64,000 bases of DNA from Tetracentron sinense (Eukaryota; Streptophyta; Magnoliopsida; Trochodendrales; Trochodendraceae), in the NCBI GenBank assembly GCA_015143295.1, contig CM026565.1:10724041-10788040 (forward strand), in the 5' to 3' direction. Every line of letters starts with the position of its first letter. Position 1 is the first letter of the stretch. The position numbers were made by a program, and so were the translations under genes. Of this stretch, positions 55,311 through 64,000 are shown piece by piece. Below the pieces are notes generated by a model. That model searched no databases. It was not told where the DNA came from and saw only the letters and a program-made list of their open reading frames with translations.

Positions 55311-55730
55311 AACCCAGGCCCAAAACCTAGCCCTAGGTGACCCTAGCCAAAGCCCTAGCCGTGCCCTAGAGCCCTTAGGGCTTAAACTCTGAGTCCATGG
55401 CCTCTAGGGCCTAACCCCTTTACCTAGGCCCACAAGGCCCAAAAACCCTAAAGCAAACCCCCATACCCATCTGTGCATGGGCCTGGCCTAGTGATTTAAA
55501 AACTTCCTTATTGGCGGTAGAAGGTTTACCACCAATTATTTTTTGCCTGATTTCACATTGGCGGTAAACCCTCTACCGACAATATGAGATCTTCAGTTTG
55601 CAGTCTGCAAACACCCTGCACACTCCACCCTCACCTCATACTCTCACTTCACAACCCTCAGTTGACCTCCCCTAGGTCTAACCACCAGCCTTACCTTCCT
55701 TTAAATTCCCCTTAGGTCCTCAAAGGTCTT

Positions 55731-55740
55731 CCCTATAAAA
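55731..55740 (+). promoter_or_regulatory. TATA box of the Ogre-type LTR
   Basis: CCCTATAAAA, about 715 bp into the LTR. Confidence 0.6.
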
Positions 55741-56029
55741 CCCAATAGCCCTCCATTGTTATCCGGATCCTAATTCTTCATACTCGAACCCCTGCTGCGA
55801 AATCAAGGTGTTGGATCCTTGCCCTTAGCTTCCTTAAGCTTCCCTGAGTTCCCAGGATCACCTCAGCCTCCCATTTGTACTTGAGCAACTCCACCACCAT
55901 AGCACCACCACCTGTGCACAGCTCCCCCACGTTCGGACAGAAACAGAGCATCAGGGTAGGGTGTTCCCTACCCCCTTTCTCCCTCCTGTACAATCAATGT
56001 GAGCCCATGGTCATTTCCAGGGGACTTTA

Positions 56030-56669
56030 TGTCACGCCCCAAAATACCCCCTAAGAGTTAAGGGATACTTTATGTAAAGTCAAAGTGTTGTTGGCAAAAT
56101 TCCGAGCTCAAAATGTTGTATATAGGTCATATTAGGTCTCATCCGATTTAAAGACAAAGTGAAGAAGAAGTCATGAAGAATCTTGAAGCTACACCACTAA
56201 GCTTGGCTCAAAAAGTAAGTTTTAAAAGAGAGACCTAGATGACCTTAGGGTACCTCATGAAATTGTCCCATTCATCATAAAATTTTAGTAAAAAAACACT
56301 AGAGGTATATGAGATTGCATTTAAAGCTAATAGGAGAAAAATATTGAAAAATTGCACCCCCAGGGTCGACCTTGACCGTTTGGGTCGACCTTGAATAGCC
56401 CCTCTTTTGTATGGTATTTTCGGTCAGAGAGTCAAATATTTGGAGGTCGACCCTGAAAGATCATTCGGTCGACCGAACCATCCCCCAGGGTCGACCCTGA
56501 TAAGGGATTTCGGCTGTCATGATTTGTTGCTATAGTGGGTCGACCCAGAGATCCCCCAAGGTCGACCTTGATATGGAAAAACTTTCTAAAACCATTTTTT
56601 AGCAACTTCTAAACCCTTAATCCTTTCCTATATATATTGGCCTTCTCCCAATCCGTGGGTGATATTGAT
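56030..56669 (+). mobile_element. TGTCACGCCCC-type LTR fragment
   Basis: Starts TGTCACGCCCCAAAATACC; holds the GGTCGACC array and a TATA box (CCTATATATATTGG, 56628-56640). Cut at 56670 by the Tekay LTR, so only U3 and the start of R remain. Similar in layout to family P but not alignable to it by eye. Confidence 0.7.
56361..56570 (+). promoter_or_regulatory. Phased palindromes CAGGGTCGACCCTG
   Basis: GGTCGACC cores (SalI site inside) start at 56364, 56383, 56445, 56467, 56489, 56538 and 56560: spacings 19, 62, 22, 22, 49 and 22 bp. Flanks extend the symmetry to CAGGGTCGACCCTG in the best copy. The last core ends about 60 bp before the TATA box. Confidence 0.82.
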
Positions 56670-57289
56670 TGGAGACTTTTCACTTACTGGTCAGCAGCTC
56701 CGAGATCTGCTGACATAAAAAGTCAGTGAGCTATGAAGCCCAATAAAACCACAATCCTTCTAAACTATTTTCCACATAATAACATGCATTAATAATGATA
56801 TAATAAGCAGTTCAATTTGCATGTTACAGTAAAATAGAACAGTATATAATAAATTGTGACCCAAGGTCACTTAGGGTTACGTCACCCTAACAGAGGTTCC
56901 CGACCTCACATTACTTTCCAATTATGAGGTTCAGTTATGAATGCATTATATTACCAAATTATTGTTTCGATCATCAATCATGTTTCATTTCGAGTTCTGA
57001 GACTCTATTAATTGGCCACAACCTACAAATGTTTAGCTTAAAATCTCTAAATCATAACCATAATACATTGAGTCATTTAGACTCACACACGCTGTTCCGG
57101 TTTTCACCCGAACATGACCAAACCTTGGGTATACCAACCCAACTCACTTGGAATCCGATGATTCCATACCGAACCATGAGTCCCTCAACTCAGACAAATA
57201 CACCAAACCTGAGTATACCAACTCAGACCACTTCGTATCCGAAGCTTACACACACAACATGAGCATTCACCCAATAAGGACAATACTTT

Positions 57290-57745
57290 TCCATTCAATT
57301 GACTGGCCACATCTATCGTGTATTCGCCGCCATCGCCCTGGGTATCACTCAAGAAGGAACTCTGACCAACCTACTTACCGTCATCTTCTGGCTAGTCTAC
57401 GGAGGAACCCCGACATCTTTACCAATGCCGTCATCTCCTGACGTTCCACCAAGAAGGGACCCCGATAGACACGGTGCCGACATCTTTTGACCCACCCAGA
57501 GAGGAACCCCGGACTATACACTATCTGATGTTCAGCCACTTTAAACTCCCTAGGGCTCCGACATCTCCTGACTATCAGTCACGAAGGAACCACGGGCCAT
57601 GCAGGACACCGCCACTCCTGACCTAGTCCAAGAGGCACAGCGGACGACCTAGACAAACAGACCAACATCTCCCGACTATCAGTCATGGAGGAACCTCGGG
57701 CCTTACTGGACACCGTCACTCCTGACCTAGTCAAAGAGGAACCAC
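57290..57745. repeat. About 60-bp repeats CCGACATCTCCTGACTATCAGTC
   Basis: Seven or eight degenerate units with GAGGAACCCCGG/GAAGGAACCACGGGCC phrases. A counterpart array is at 60215-60665. Confidence 0.75.
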
Positions 57746-58471
57746 GGACTATACTTAACCCTGGTTAGATTTTCTAACCACAGGTTAACCCCTGTTAACA
57801 CCAGTTAACCCAAGCCTCATTTGATTAACTGAAATACTTTGGCCTCGCGCCCGTGAACTAACTCCGTTAACACACCGTCTTGTTAGGGAACGTTTTCAAG
57901 CTAATGGATGTCTCCATAGCCTTACAAGACATGCAAACAACTTTTCGTCACCCTAGAGTGGCGATACAATTTACCCGGGACCTGATCTGGGCTCCCCGAG
58001 GGACCACATAAAATCACAACATCACATAGGGGTCTCCGACCCTTTTTCATTCACGTTAAAATACATGCATATACTTCACATGAAATAATATAGCAAAATA
58101 AGTAAAAAAAGAGAAGAAAAGAGAGAGGTTTTACCTGCTTCATGCGTTTTGAGGCGTCTAGAGTCAAAACGGACACTGCCAACGTGCTCGGAAGGATTAT
58201 CAACCCCAAGGTAGAGCGCATGCAACTTTCTCTCTTCCTTTTTTTCTCTCTCTGTACATGCAAAACGAGACACCGGAGAGAAAATTAGACGCTGCCAACG
58301 CATCGGGGACGTCGAAAAACCCTAAGGGAACCTCCCTTTCCCTTTCTCTCTCTTCCTTTCTCTCTCCTCTTTCTCTCTCTTCCTTTCTCTCTCCTCACTT
58401 TCTCTCTCTAAAATAGTTCGGGCAGCAATTGGCTCTGAAGAATTTTGTGGGAGAATGAGGGTTTTAACCCT

Positions 58472-58484
58472 CTTTATATAAGTA
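58472..58484 (-). promoter_or_regulatory. TATA box of the Tekay LTR
   Basis: ACTTATATAAAGA on the minus strand; counterpart at 63656-63668. Confidence 0.65.
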
Positions 58485-58528
58485 ATGAGATGGGATCATG
58501 TGCAAAACCACATGACCAATAAGGTGTG

Positions 58529-58575
58529 GAGTTGACCGGTCAACTCGTTTGACCGGTTGACTGTTTGACCAATGT
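58529..58575 (-). promoter_or_regulatory. W-box palindromes TTGACCGGTCAA
   Basis: GAGTTGACCGGTCAACTC, then TTTGACCGGTTGAC, then TTTGACCAATG within 47 bp, about 50-90 bp upstream of the TATA box in LTR orientation. TTGACC is the core of the W-box bound by WRKY factors. The second copy is at 63714-63758. Confidence 0.6.
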
Positions 58576-59198
58576 TTGAATTTTTTTTGTATTTACGATA
58601 TCCGAAACCTTACTACATAGAGTCCGATTTTGACGAAACTTTAAGTGACAGAACTTAAGGCAGTCCAACACCTACTGTAAAAATTTCGGGGAAAAATACT
58701 GAGTTTTGACAGCTGCACTTTAGTTCGGAAGAAAATTACAAAACCCACTAATTTTCTGATTTCGGACACAAAACACGCTGTCGCTTCTTCGTTTGAGATA
58801 ATTAACTGCCAAGACGATAGACATTAGTCCCCATGGCTGACCGACATGCATTAGTGTCAATCATACGGATTTCTAATAGGATCTCCAACAGATATTGGGT
58901 CCTACTTAATTTCTGGAATTATGAAAATTTCCCCTTTTTCTCAATTTTATCACACATTTTGGCCCCGCGGTCCCGTGAAATGGTACATGACGGAATCGAT
59001 ACGGTAGGGGTGTGTTTCGGCAGTCGACCGGCATGCTGTGTGCGAGTTTCGCCAAAAGATACTGAGATTTCCTCGGTGCACTTCAATCCCGAGCAAAATC
59101 TATTTTTTTTATTAATTTAACAAATAATTAACTAATTAACCTCCATTAAGGACCCATAAACACATAATTTTAATATATTAAAATTCCGGGTCGTTAAA

Positions 59199-59217
59199 AT
59201 CTCCCCTCCTTACAAAA
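59199..59217 (-). promoter_or_regulatory. Polypurine tract of the Tekay element
   Basis: Minus-strand TAAGGAGGGGAGATT directly before the LTR. Confidence 0.75.
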
Positions 59218-59219
59218 AA

Positions 59220-59590
59220 TTTCGTCCTCAAAATTTACATATACACTAGTCATCAAATAACTGAGGATGATTGCTCCTAATGACATCTTCAAGTTCGCAT
59301 GTGGCTTCATCTATGCTATGTTGTTCCCATTAAACTTTAACTAGCTTAATCGTTTTGTTTCGTAACACCTGTTCCTTGTGGTACAAAATTATCACTGTCT
59401 TTTCTTCAAAAGTTAAGTCCTCTCTGACTTGAATTGGTTCATATCGTATCACGTGCGAGGGATCAGGTACATATTTTCTCAACATGGATATGTGGAATAC
59501 ATTGTGACTTGCCAGCTCTGGTGGTAACGCCAAACGTAGGCGCTTCTATCACGCCGGGTACAACTCGTACAAGTTTCCAAAATTTCCGGT
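59220..59590 (-). pseudogene. Tekay chromovirus pol C-terminus (integrase end)
   Basis: Minus frame 59533-59330 reads LPPELASHNVFHISMLRKYV then PDPSHVIRYEP and NKTIKLVKV; the stop is followed in frame by TCELEDVIRSNHPQLFDD and GRNFL. This is the C-terminal integrase module next to the chromodomain of Tekay/Del elements. A missing base just upstream shifts the preceding AYRLALPPEL-type block. It is all that remains between two LTRs: gag, protease, RT, RNase H and the integrase core are deleted. Confidence 0.88.
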
Positions 59591-60214
59591 TGGACTTTTC
59601 ACTTACTGGTTAGCAGCTCCGAGATCTGCTGACATAAAAAGTCAGTGAGCTATGAAGCCCAATAAAACCACAATCCTTCTAAACTATTTTCCACATAATA
59701 ACACGCATCAATAATGAGATAATAAGCAGTTCAATTTGCATGTTACAGTAAAATAGAACAGTATATAATAAATTGTGACCCAAGGTCACTTAGGGTTCCG
59801 TCACCCTAACAGAGGTTCCCGACCTCACATTACTTTTCAATTATGAGGTTCAGTTATGAATGTATTATATTACCAAATTATCGTTTCGATCATCAATCAT
59901 GTTTCATTTTGAGTTCAGAGACTCTATTAATTGGCCACAACCCACAAATGCTTAGCTTAAAGTCTCTAAATCATAACCATAATACATTGAGTCATTTAGA
60001 CTCACACACGCTGTTTCGGTTTTCACCCGAACATGACCAAACCTTGGGCATACCAACCAAACTCACTTGGAATCCGATGATTCCATACCGAACCATGAGT
60101 CCCTCAACTCAGACAAATACACCAACCCTGAGTATACCAACTCAGACCACTTCGTATCCGAAGCTTACACACACAACATGGGCATTCACCCAATAAAGAC
60201 AATACTTTTCCATT

Positions 60215-60665
60215 CAAATGACTGGCCACATCTACCGTGTATTCGCCGCCATCGCCTTGGGTATCACTCAAGAAGGAACTCCGACCAACCTACTTACCGT
60301 CATCTTCTTGATAGTCTACGGAGGAACCCCGACATCTTTACCAATGCCGTCATCTCCTGACGTTCCACCAAGAAAGACACGGTGCCGACATCTTTTGATC
60401 CACCCAGAGAGGAACCACGGACTATAAACTATCTGATGTTCAGCTGCTTTAAACTCCCTAGGGCTCCGACATCTTCTGACTATTAGTCACGAAGGAACCA
60501 CGGGCCATGCAGGACACCGCCACTCCTGACCTAGTCCAAGAGACACCGCGGACGACCTAGACAAACAGACCGACATCTCCCGACTATCAGTCACGGAGGA
60601 ACCCCAGGCCTTACTGGACACCGTCTCTCCTGACCTAGTCAAAGAGGAACCACGGACTATACTTA
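60215..60665. repeat. About 60-bp repeats in second Tekay LTR
   Basis: Counterpart of 57290-57745, about one unit shorter. Confidence 0.75.
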
Positions 60666-61198
60666 ACCCTGGTTAGATTTTCTAACCACAGGTTAACCCC
60701 AGTTAACCCAAGCCTCACTTGATTAACTGAAATAGTTGGGCCTCGCGCCCGTGAACTAACTCCGTTAACACACCGTCCTGTTAGGGAACGTTTTCAAGCT
60801 AATGGGTGTCTCCATAGCCTTACAAGACATGCAAACAACTTTTCGTCACCCTAGAGTGGCGATACAATTTACCGGGGACTTGATCTGGGCTCCCCGAGTG
60901 TAGCACCCTTGATTTTTCCGGCATGTATTAAAGCGTTAAAGTCATGTTCTTGAATGGAAAGTTGGATTTCCGAGGTTAAATCTATTGGAAACCCGAGTTT
61001 CTAAAACCCCACTTGCGTATCGATTAACCTTAGGGGTAAAATGGTAAATGAATAAAGTAGAACTTGGAAATTCTAAAATGCCAGGAATGTTCCTTTTTGA
61101 AGAGCGAATCCAACTCAAGTTGAATCGTCAAAATCCGACGAACGAGTCAAAAGTTATGGCCGAAACCAGGAGGAAAAATATGGAGTTTTGCTGCAAGT

Positions 61199-61386
61199 TA
61201 CGACCGATCGTACACACCCTACGAACGATCGTAGGTGAGTTACGATCGATCGTAGAGGTTACGATCGATCGTAGAATCTCAGGAATTGACAAAAGTTTCG
61301 GGTCGATATACGATCGATCGTGGATAATTTGCGATGGATCGTAGTACAACTTACGATCGATCGTAGACAGGTTACGATCGATCGTA
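61199..61386 (+). promoter_or_regulatory. Phased palindrome array, eight TACGATCGATCGTA sites
   Basis: 14-bp sites start at 61199, 61220, 61241, 61260, 61309, 61330, 61352 and 61373: spacings 21, 21, 19, 49, 21, 22 and 21 bp, i.e. two groups of four. Four sites are perfect palindromes; the rest differ by 1-2 bases. The array ends 50 bp before the TATA box. Confidence 0.88.
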
Positions 61387-61435
61387 GATCGCGAATCCAG
61401 AAATTTTAATCGGATTTTTTGGGGTTTCTTCACTA

Positions 61436-61445
61436 CCTATAAAGG
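61436..61445 (+). promoter_or_regulatory. TATA box of the family-P solo LTR
   Basis: CCTATAAAGG, 50 bp downstream of the palindrome array. Confidence 0.7.
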
Positions 61446-62254
61446 TTGCCCGAGCCTTTAGGGCTCTCATTGACACACTTAGAGTATTTTGAGAGTTAGA
61501 GAGAAAGGAGAAGGGGATCCTAACCTAGGGTTTGTTCTTGAAGGAGAAATCAAGGGTTTGATACCCTAGATCACCCCAAGCTTCGGTCAAGCTCGGGAGG
61601 ACCACGTTCTACAAGCTCGGTATCATCTCACGCACGTTTTTGCAAAGGTTTTCTTCCCTATTAAGGTCGGTACTTCTTGCTACCCTCCTAGTTATAGTTC
61701 CTTCTTTTCCCTTTATTTCTCTTTAATTTCCTTTGCTTACACATGTGCTATGAGATGGATGGTTGTGAATGGTGAATGGAGATGGAATGGGCGATTGGAT
61801 GCCAATGGTTGTGTTGTGATGATTAAAATGGGGAGGGCATTGTTCCAATAATGAACATACATGCATGATTTGAGTAAAACCAATCTAGAAAAGCATGTGG
61901 TAGGGTAAATCAAAAATGAACACACCATGTTTGATGAAATGCCAAGATGAATGAAATGAATAATAAATAAAGAAATTGCATGCTTAAACATTCATGGAAA
62001 TTGCTAGGGTTATGGTAGTGTGTTTTTGCGCTTTCCCTAAATTGTTTAATTTACTTCTTGTATATATGGTGATGTGCAATGTATTGTGAATTCCCCAAAA
62101 TGCCATATTTATTTCCAAATGCAAGTATGCACACGACCTCACGAGCACGCATACATGACATGATTTACCGAGGTTTTCAAGAATGGGATTTAGAGGTGGG
62201 GCATATCCTACGATATGTTTTACCTCGCTTTTGGCAAGGACAAGACAATCATGC

Positions 62255-62470
62255 ATTTTCATAAGAAGGGTCTCCCTTCCCTCGCAAGTGCATCTCACAA
62301 GGACATCTCACAAGTGAATCTAACAAGTGGAAGAACAAGCATGAGCATTCTAGGAAGAAGGGTCTCCCTTCCCTCACAAGTAGTTTACTCTTCCGAGTAG
62401 GCATGACATGACATAGCATGACAAGCATGAGCATTCTAGGAAGAAGGGTCTCCCTTCCCTCACAAGTAGA
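62255..62470 (+). repeat. GGGTCTCCC-type short repeats in family-P LTR
   Basis: Three copies of AGAAGGGTCTCCCTTCCCTC, two preceded by GAGCATTCTAGGA; CATGACATGACAT-type short repeats around them. Confidence 0.8.
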
Positions 62471-62783
62471 TTACTTTTCAGAACAAGCAAGCATGATACA
62501 CGCATGATACAAGCATGACACGCATGATATGACAAGATAAGACAAACATGACAAGTTTTCAAGCACGGAAATGGTATTTCCAGTCAAGTCAAGTGCACAA
62601 GGTCTTCAAGGGTTTTATCGGCTTTTCTGAATGCAAGCATGATTACAAACTGCTTTACTTCCTTGTATGATATGAACTGTTCCTGTTTTATATATATATA
62701 TATGTGTGCATTGCTATCTCATGCTATGACTATTGGTTAGTATTTAGTACCCGCTGAGTATTCCATGCTCAGCCGTACTTCTT

Positions 62784-62903
62784 ATGTCGGCAGGTTCTGA
62801 GGGAGCTGCTGCTCCATTTGATGTTTGTGCTCCTGGTCCATGGGTGGAAGAGGAGTACGTTGAGGAGCCTTTGGAGGAACCTCCCGTAGAGGGTTATCAG
62901 TAG
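62784..62903 (+). CDS. Conserved acidic micro-ORF in family-P LTR (39 codons plus stop)
   Basis: ATG at 62784, TAG at 62901-62903; core CAPGPWVEEEYVEEP, acidic C-terminal half (net charge strongly negative). Relative to 1715-1840 about half of the base differences are synonymous. A GTCGGCAG splice-acceptor match falls within codons 2-4, so translation from a spliced transcript is an alternative. Confidence 0.42.
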   Translation: MSAGSEGAAAPFDVCAPGPWVEEEYVEEPLEEPPVEGYQ

Positions 62904-63713
62904 GTGGTGTTAGATTCGGAGTGGATTAGCTGTGGGTGAGATGAGAGATATACATTCATGTATTTTGGCGGGTCTGTCCGCACTTTCTTATGTATTCCTT
63001 TTGTGTAAACTTGGACCATGTGTATATACTTAGAGGTTGTTAGACTTCCGCTGTGTCTGATAGTTATGTTTCCGCTGTTTATATCCTCTATTGTATATGC
63101 TCTGTGGGTTTTTGCAGGTTGGTTCGTCAAGCAAGTCCTGTAAGTCATGATTAAGTCGTTCAAGATTCACTCTAACTCCTAGGGTGGGTTTCGGGTCGTG
63201 ACACCAAGGGACCACATAAAATTACAACATCACATAGGGGTCTCCGACCCTTTTTCATTCACTTCAAAAGACATGCATATACTTCACATGAAATAATATA
63301 GCAAAATAAGCGAAAAAAGAGAAGAAAAGAGAGAGGTTTTACCTGCTTCACACGTTTCAAGGCGTCTAGAGTTAAAACAGACACCGCCAACGTGCTCGGA
63401 AGGATTATCAACCCCAAGGTAGAGCGCATGCAACTTTCTCTCTACCTTTTTTTTTCTCTCTCTCTAGATGCAAAACGAGACGCCGGAGAGAAAATTAGAC
63501 GCCGCCAATGCATCGGGGACATCGAAAAACCCCAAGGGGACCTCCCTTTCCCTTTCTCTCTCTTCCTTTCTCTCTCCTCACTTTCTCTCTCTAAAATAGT
63601 TCGGGCAGCAATCTGGCTCTGCAGAATTTTGTGGGAGAATGAGGGTTTTAACCCTCTTTATATAAGTAATGAGATGGGATCATGTGCAAAACCACATGAC
63701 CAATAAGGTGTGG

Positions 63714-63758
63714 AGTTGACCGGTCAACTCGTTTGACCGGTTGACTGTTTGACCAATG
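63714..63758 (-). promoter_or_regulatory. W-box palindromes in second Tekay LTR
   Basis: Identical arrangement to 58529-58575, with TATA at 63656-63668 (minus). Confidence 0.6.
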
Positions 63759-64000
63759 TTTGAATTTTTTTTGTATTTACGATATCCGAAACCTTACTAC
63801 ATAGAGTCCGATTTTGACGAAACTTTAAGTGACAGAACTTAGGGCAGTCCAACACCTACTGTAAAAATTTCGGGGAAAAATACTGAGTTTTGACAGCTGC
63901 ACTTTAGTCTGGAAGAAAATTATAAAACCCACTAATTTTCTGATTTCGGACACAAAACACGCTGTCGCTTCTTTGTTTGAGATAACTAACTACCGAGACG

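Larger units (their letters stand above)
55017..56029 (+). mobile_element. Ogre/Tat-type LTR fragment, plus strand
   Basis: Starts TGTAAGCACCC inside the copia integrase gene, resembling TGTAAACACCCC of the TR-GAG LTR. Contains a CCCTAGCTAAA-type telomere-like tract (55130-55310) and TATA box CCCTATAAAA (55731-55740). Cut at 56030 by another LTR. No coding frame supported. Confidence 0.72.
56670..59198 (-). mobile_element. LTR of Tekay-type chromovirus (3' side)
   Basis: About 2.53 kb, minus strand, from TTTAACGACCCGG (probably mutated TGTAACGACCCGG) to GAAAAGTCTCCA. TATA at 58472-58484 (minus). Repeats of CATCTCCTGACTATCAGTCA type at 57290-57745. Confidence 0.8.
60899..63203 (+). mobile_element. 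Family-P solo LTR with target-site duplication (2305 bp)
   Basis: Starts TGTAGCACCC, ends GGGTCGTGACA. Flanks CCGAG (60894-60898) and CCAAG (63204-63208) are a 5-bp duplication with one change; the other Tekay LTR shows the empty site CCCCGAGGGACC near 57995. Contains palindrome array, TATA, GGGTCTCCC repeats and micro-ORF. A solo LTR arises by recombination between two LTRs of one element. Confidence 0.93.
59591..64000 (-). mobile_element. Second Tekay LTR, split by a solo LTR, running off the window
   Basis: 59591-60898 and 63204-64000 align to 56670-58000 and 58000-58810 respectively; the 2305 bp between them is the family-P solo LTR. By position it is the 5' LTR. On the minus strand it ends GAAAAGTCCA directly at the pol remnant, without a primer-binding site. 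Confidence 0.85.

Noticed and set aside
56924-57490. Overlapping frames of 60-112 codons, repeated at 59843-60427
   Set aside because: They lie inside the Tekay LTR, are in the wrong strand for the element and come from LTR minisatellite units.
61199-61386. CRISPR-like regular repeats
   Set aside because: Repeats are 14-bp palindromes with 7-bp gaps in plant LTR DNA; no cas genes and no unique 30-bp spacers.
1-64000. tRNA, rRNA or small RNA genes
   Set aside because: No cloverleaf with conserved A and B boxes or rRNA motif noticed by eye; only the retrotransposon primer-binding site resembles a tRNA end.

Overview
This is plant nuclear DNA made almost wholly of LTR retrotransposons. No host gene, tRNA, rRNA, bacterial-type operon or CRISPR was found. 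Ty3/gypsy (Tat and Tekay-type), Ty1/copia (SIRE-type) and a LINE tail are recognisable, most of them broken. The species cannot be named from the sequence.

Layout. (1) 1-15769 and 28204 to about 43640 are two copies of one block, about 2% different by eye. Each holds a solo-type LTR (family P, 2.2-2.3 kb), then an AT-rich non-coding stretch with two TATA boxes, then a minus-strand Tat/Ogre-like element. The second copy of that element is complete (33403-46641). It has 2.37 kb LTRs, a CTCCT target-site duplication, a primer-binding site, a polypurine tract, a gag C-terminal remnant and no pol, so it is a non-autonomous TR-GAG-like element packed with minisatellites. The first copy runs into a 100-N gap (15770-15869), and its last 2.5 kb looks error-laden. 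(2) 15870-22952 holds the 3' half of a plus-strand Tat/Retand-type element: integrase with two stops, a minisatellite, an antisense extra ORF with two GT-AG introns, a polypurine tract and the 3' LTR. (3) 22953-28104 holds a minus-strand gag piece, a reversed family-P LTR, a decayed plus-strand gag and the start of another LTR. (4) 46647-47847 holds fragments. (5) 47848-55016 is a minus-strand SIRE-type copia element: LTR, polypurine tract, extra ORF broken by a LINE fragment, then RNase H, RT and integrase. (6) 55017-64000 is a nest inside that copia element: an Ogre-like LTR, a TGTCACGCCCC LTR, a collapsed Tekay element, and finally a clean family-P solo LTR with a 5-bp target-site duplication.

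The most unusual signal is an architecture shared by LTRs of at least four families (family P in two subfamilies, the TGTCACGCCCC LTR, the Tat LTR and the SIRE LTR). Each carries an array of short palindromes or repeats, with a different sequence in each family, spaced 19-23 bp apart (about two DNA helical turns). In several the array is broken by a 47-49 bp step and lies 50-350 bp upstream of the TATA box. Two family-P subfamilies have changed both palindrome arms together, as expected if the symmetry itself is selected. A second notable signal is a conserved 39-41 codon acidic micro-ORF near the 3' end of every family-P LTR.

Nothing here appears to be an intact autonomous element; the features describe regulatory and coding relics at several stages of decay.
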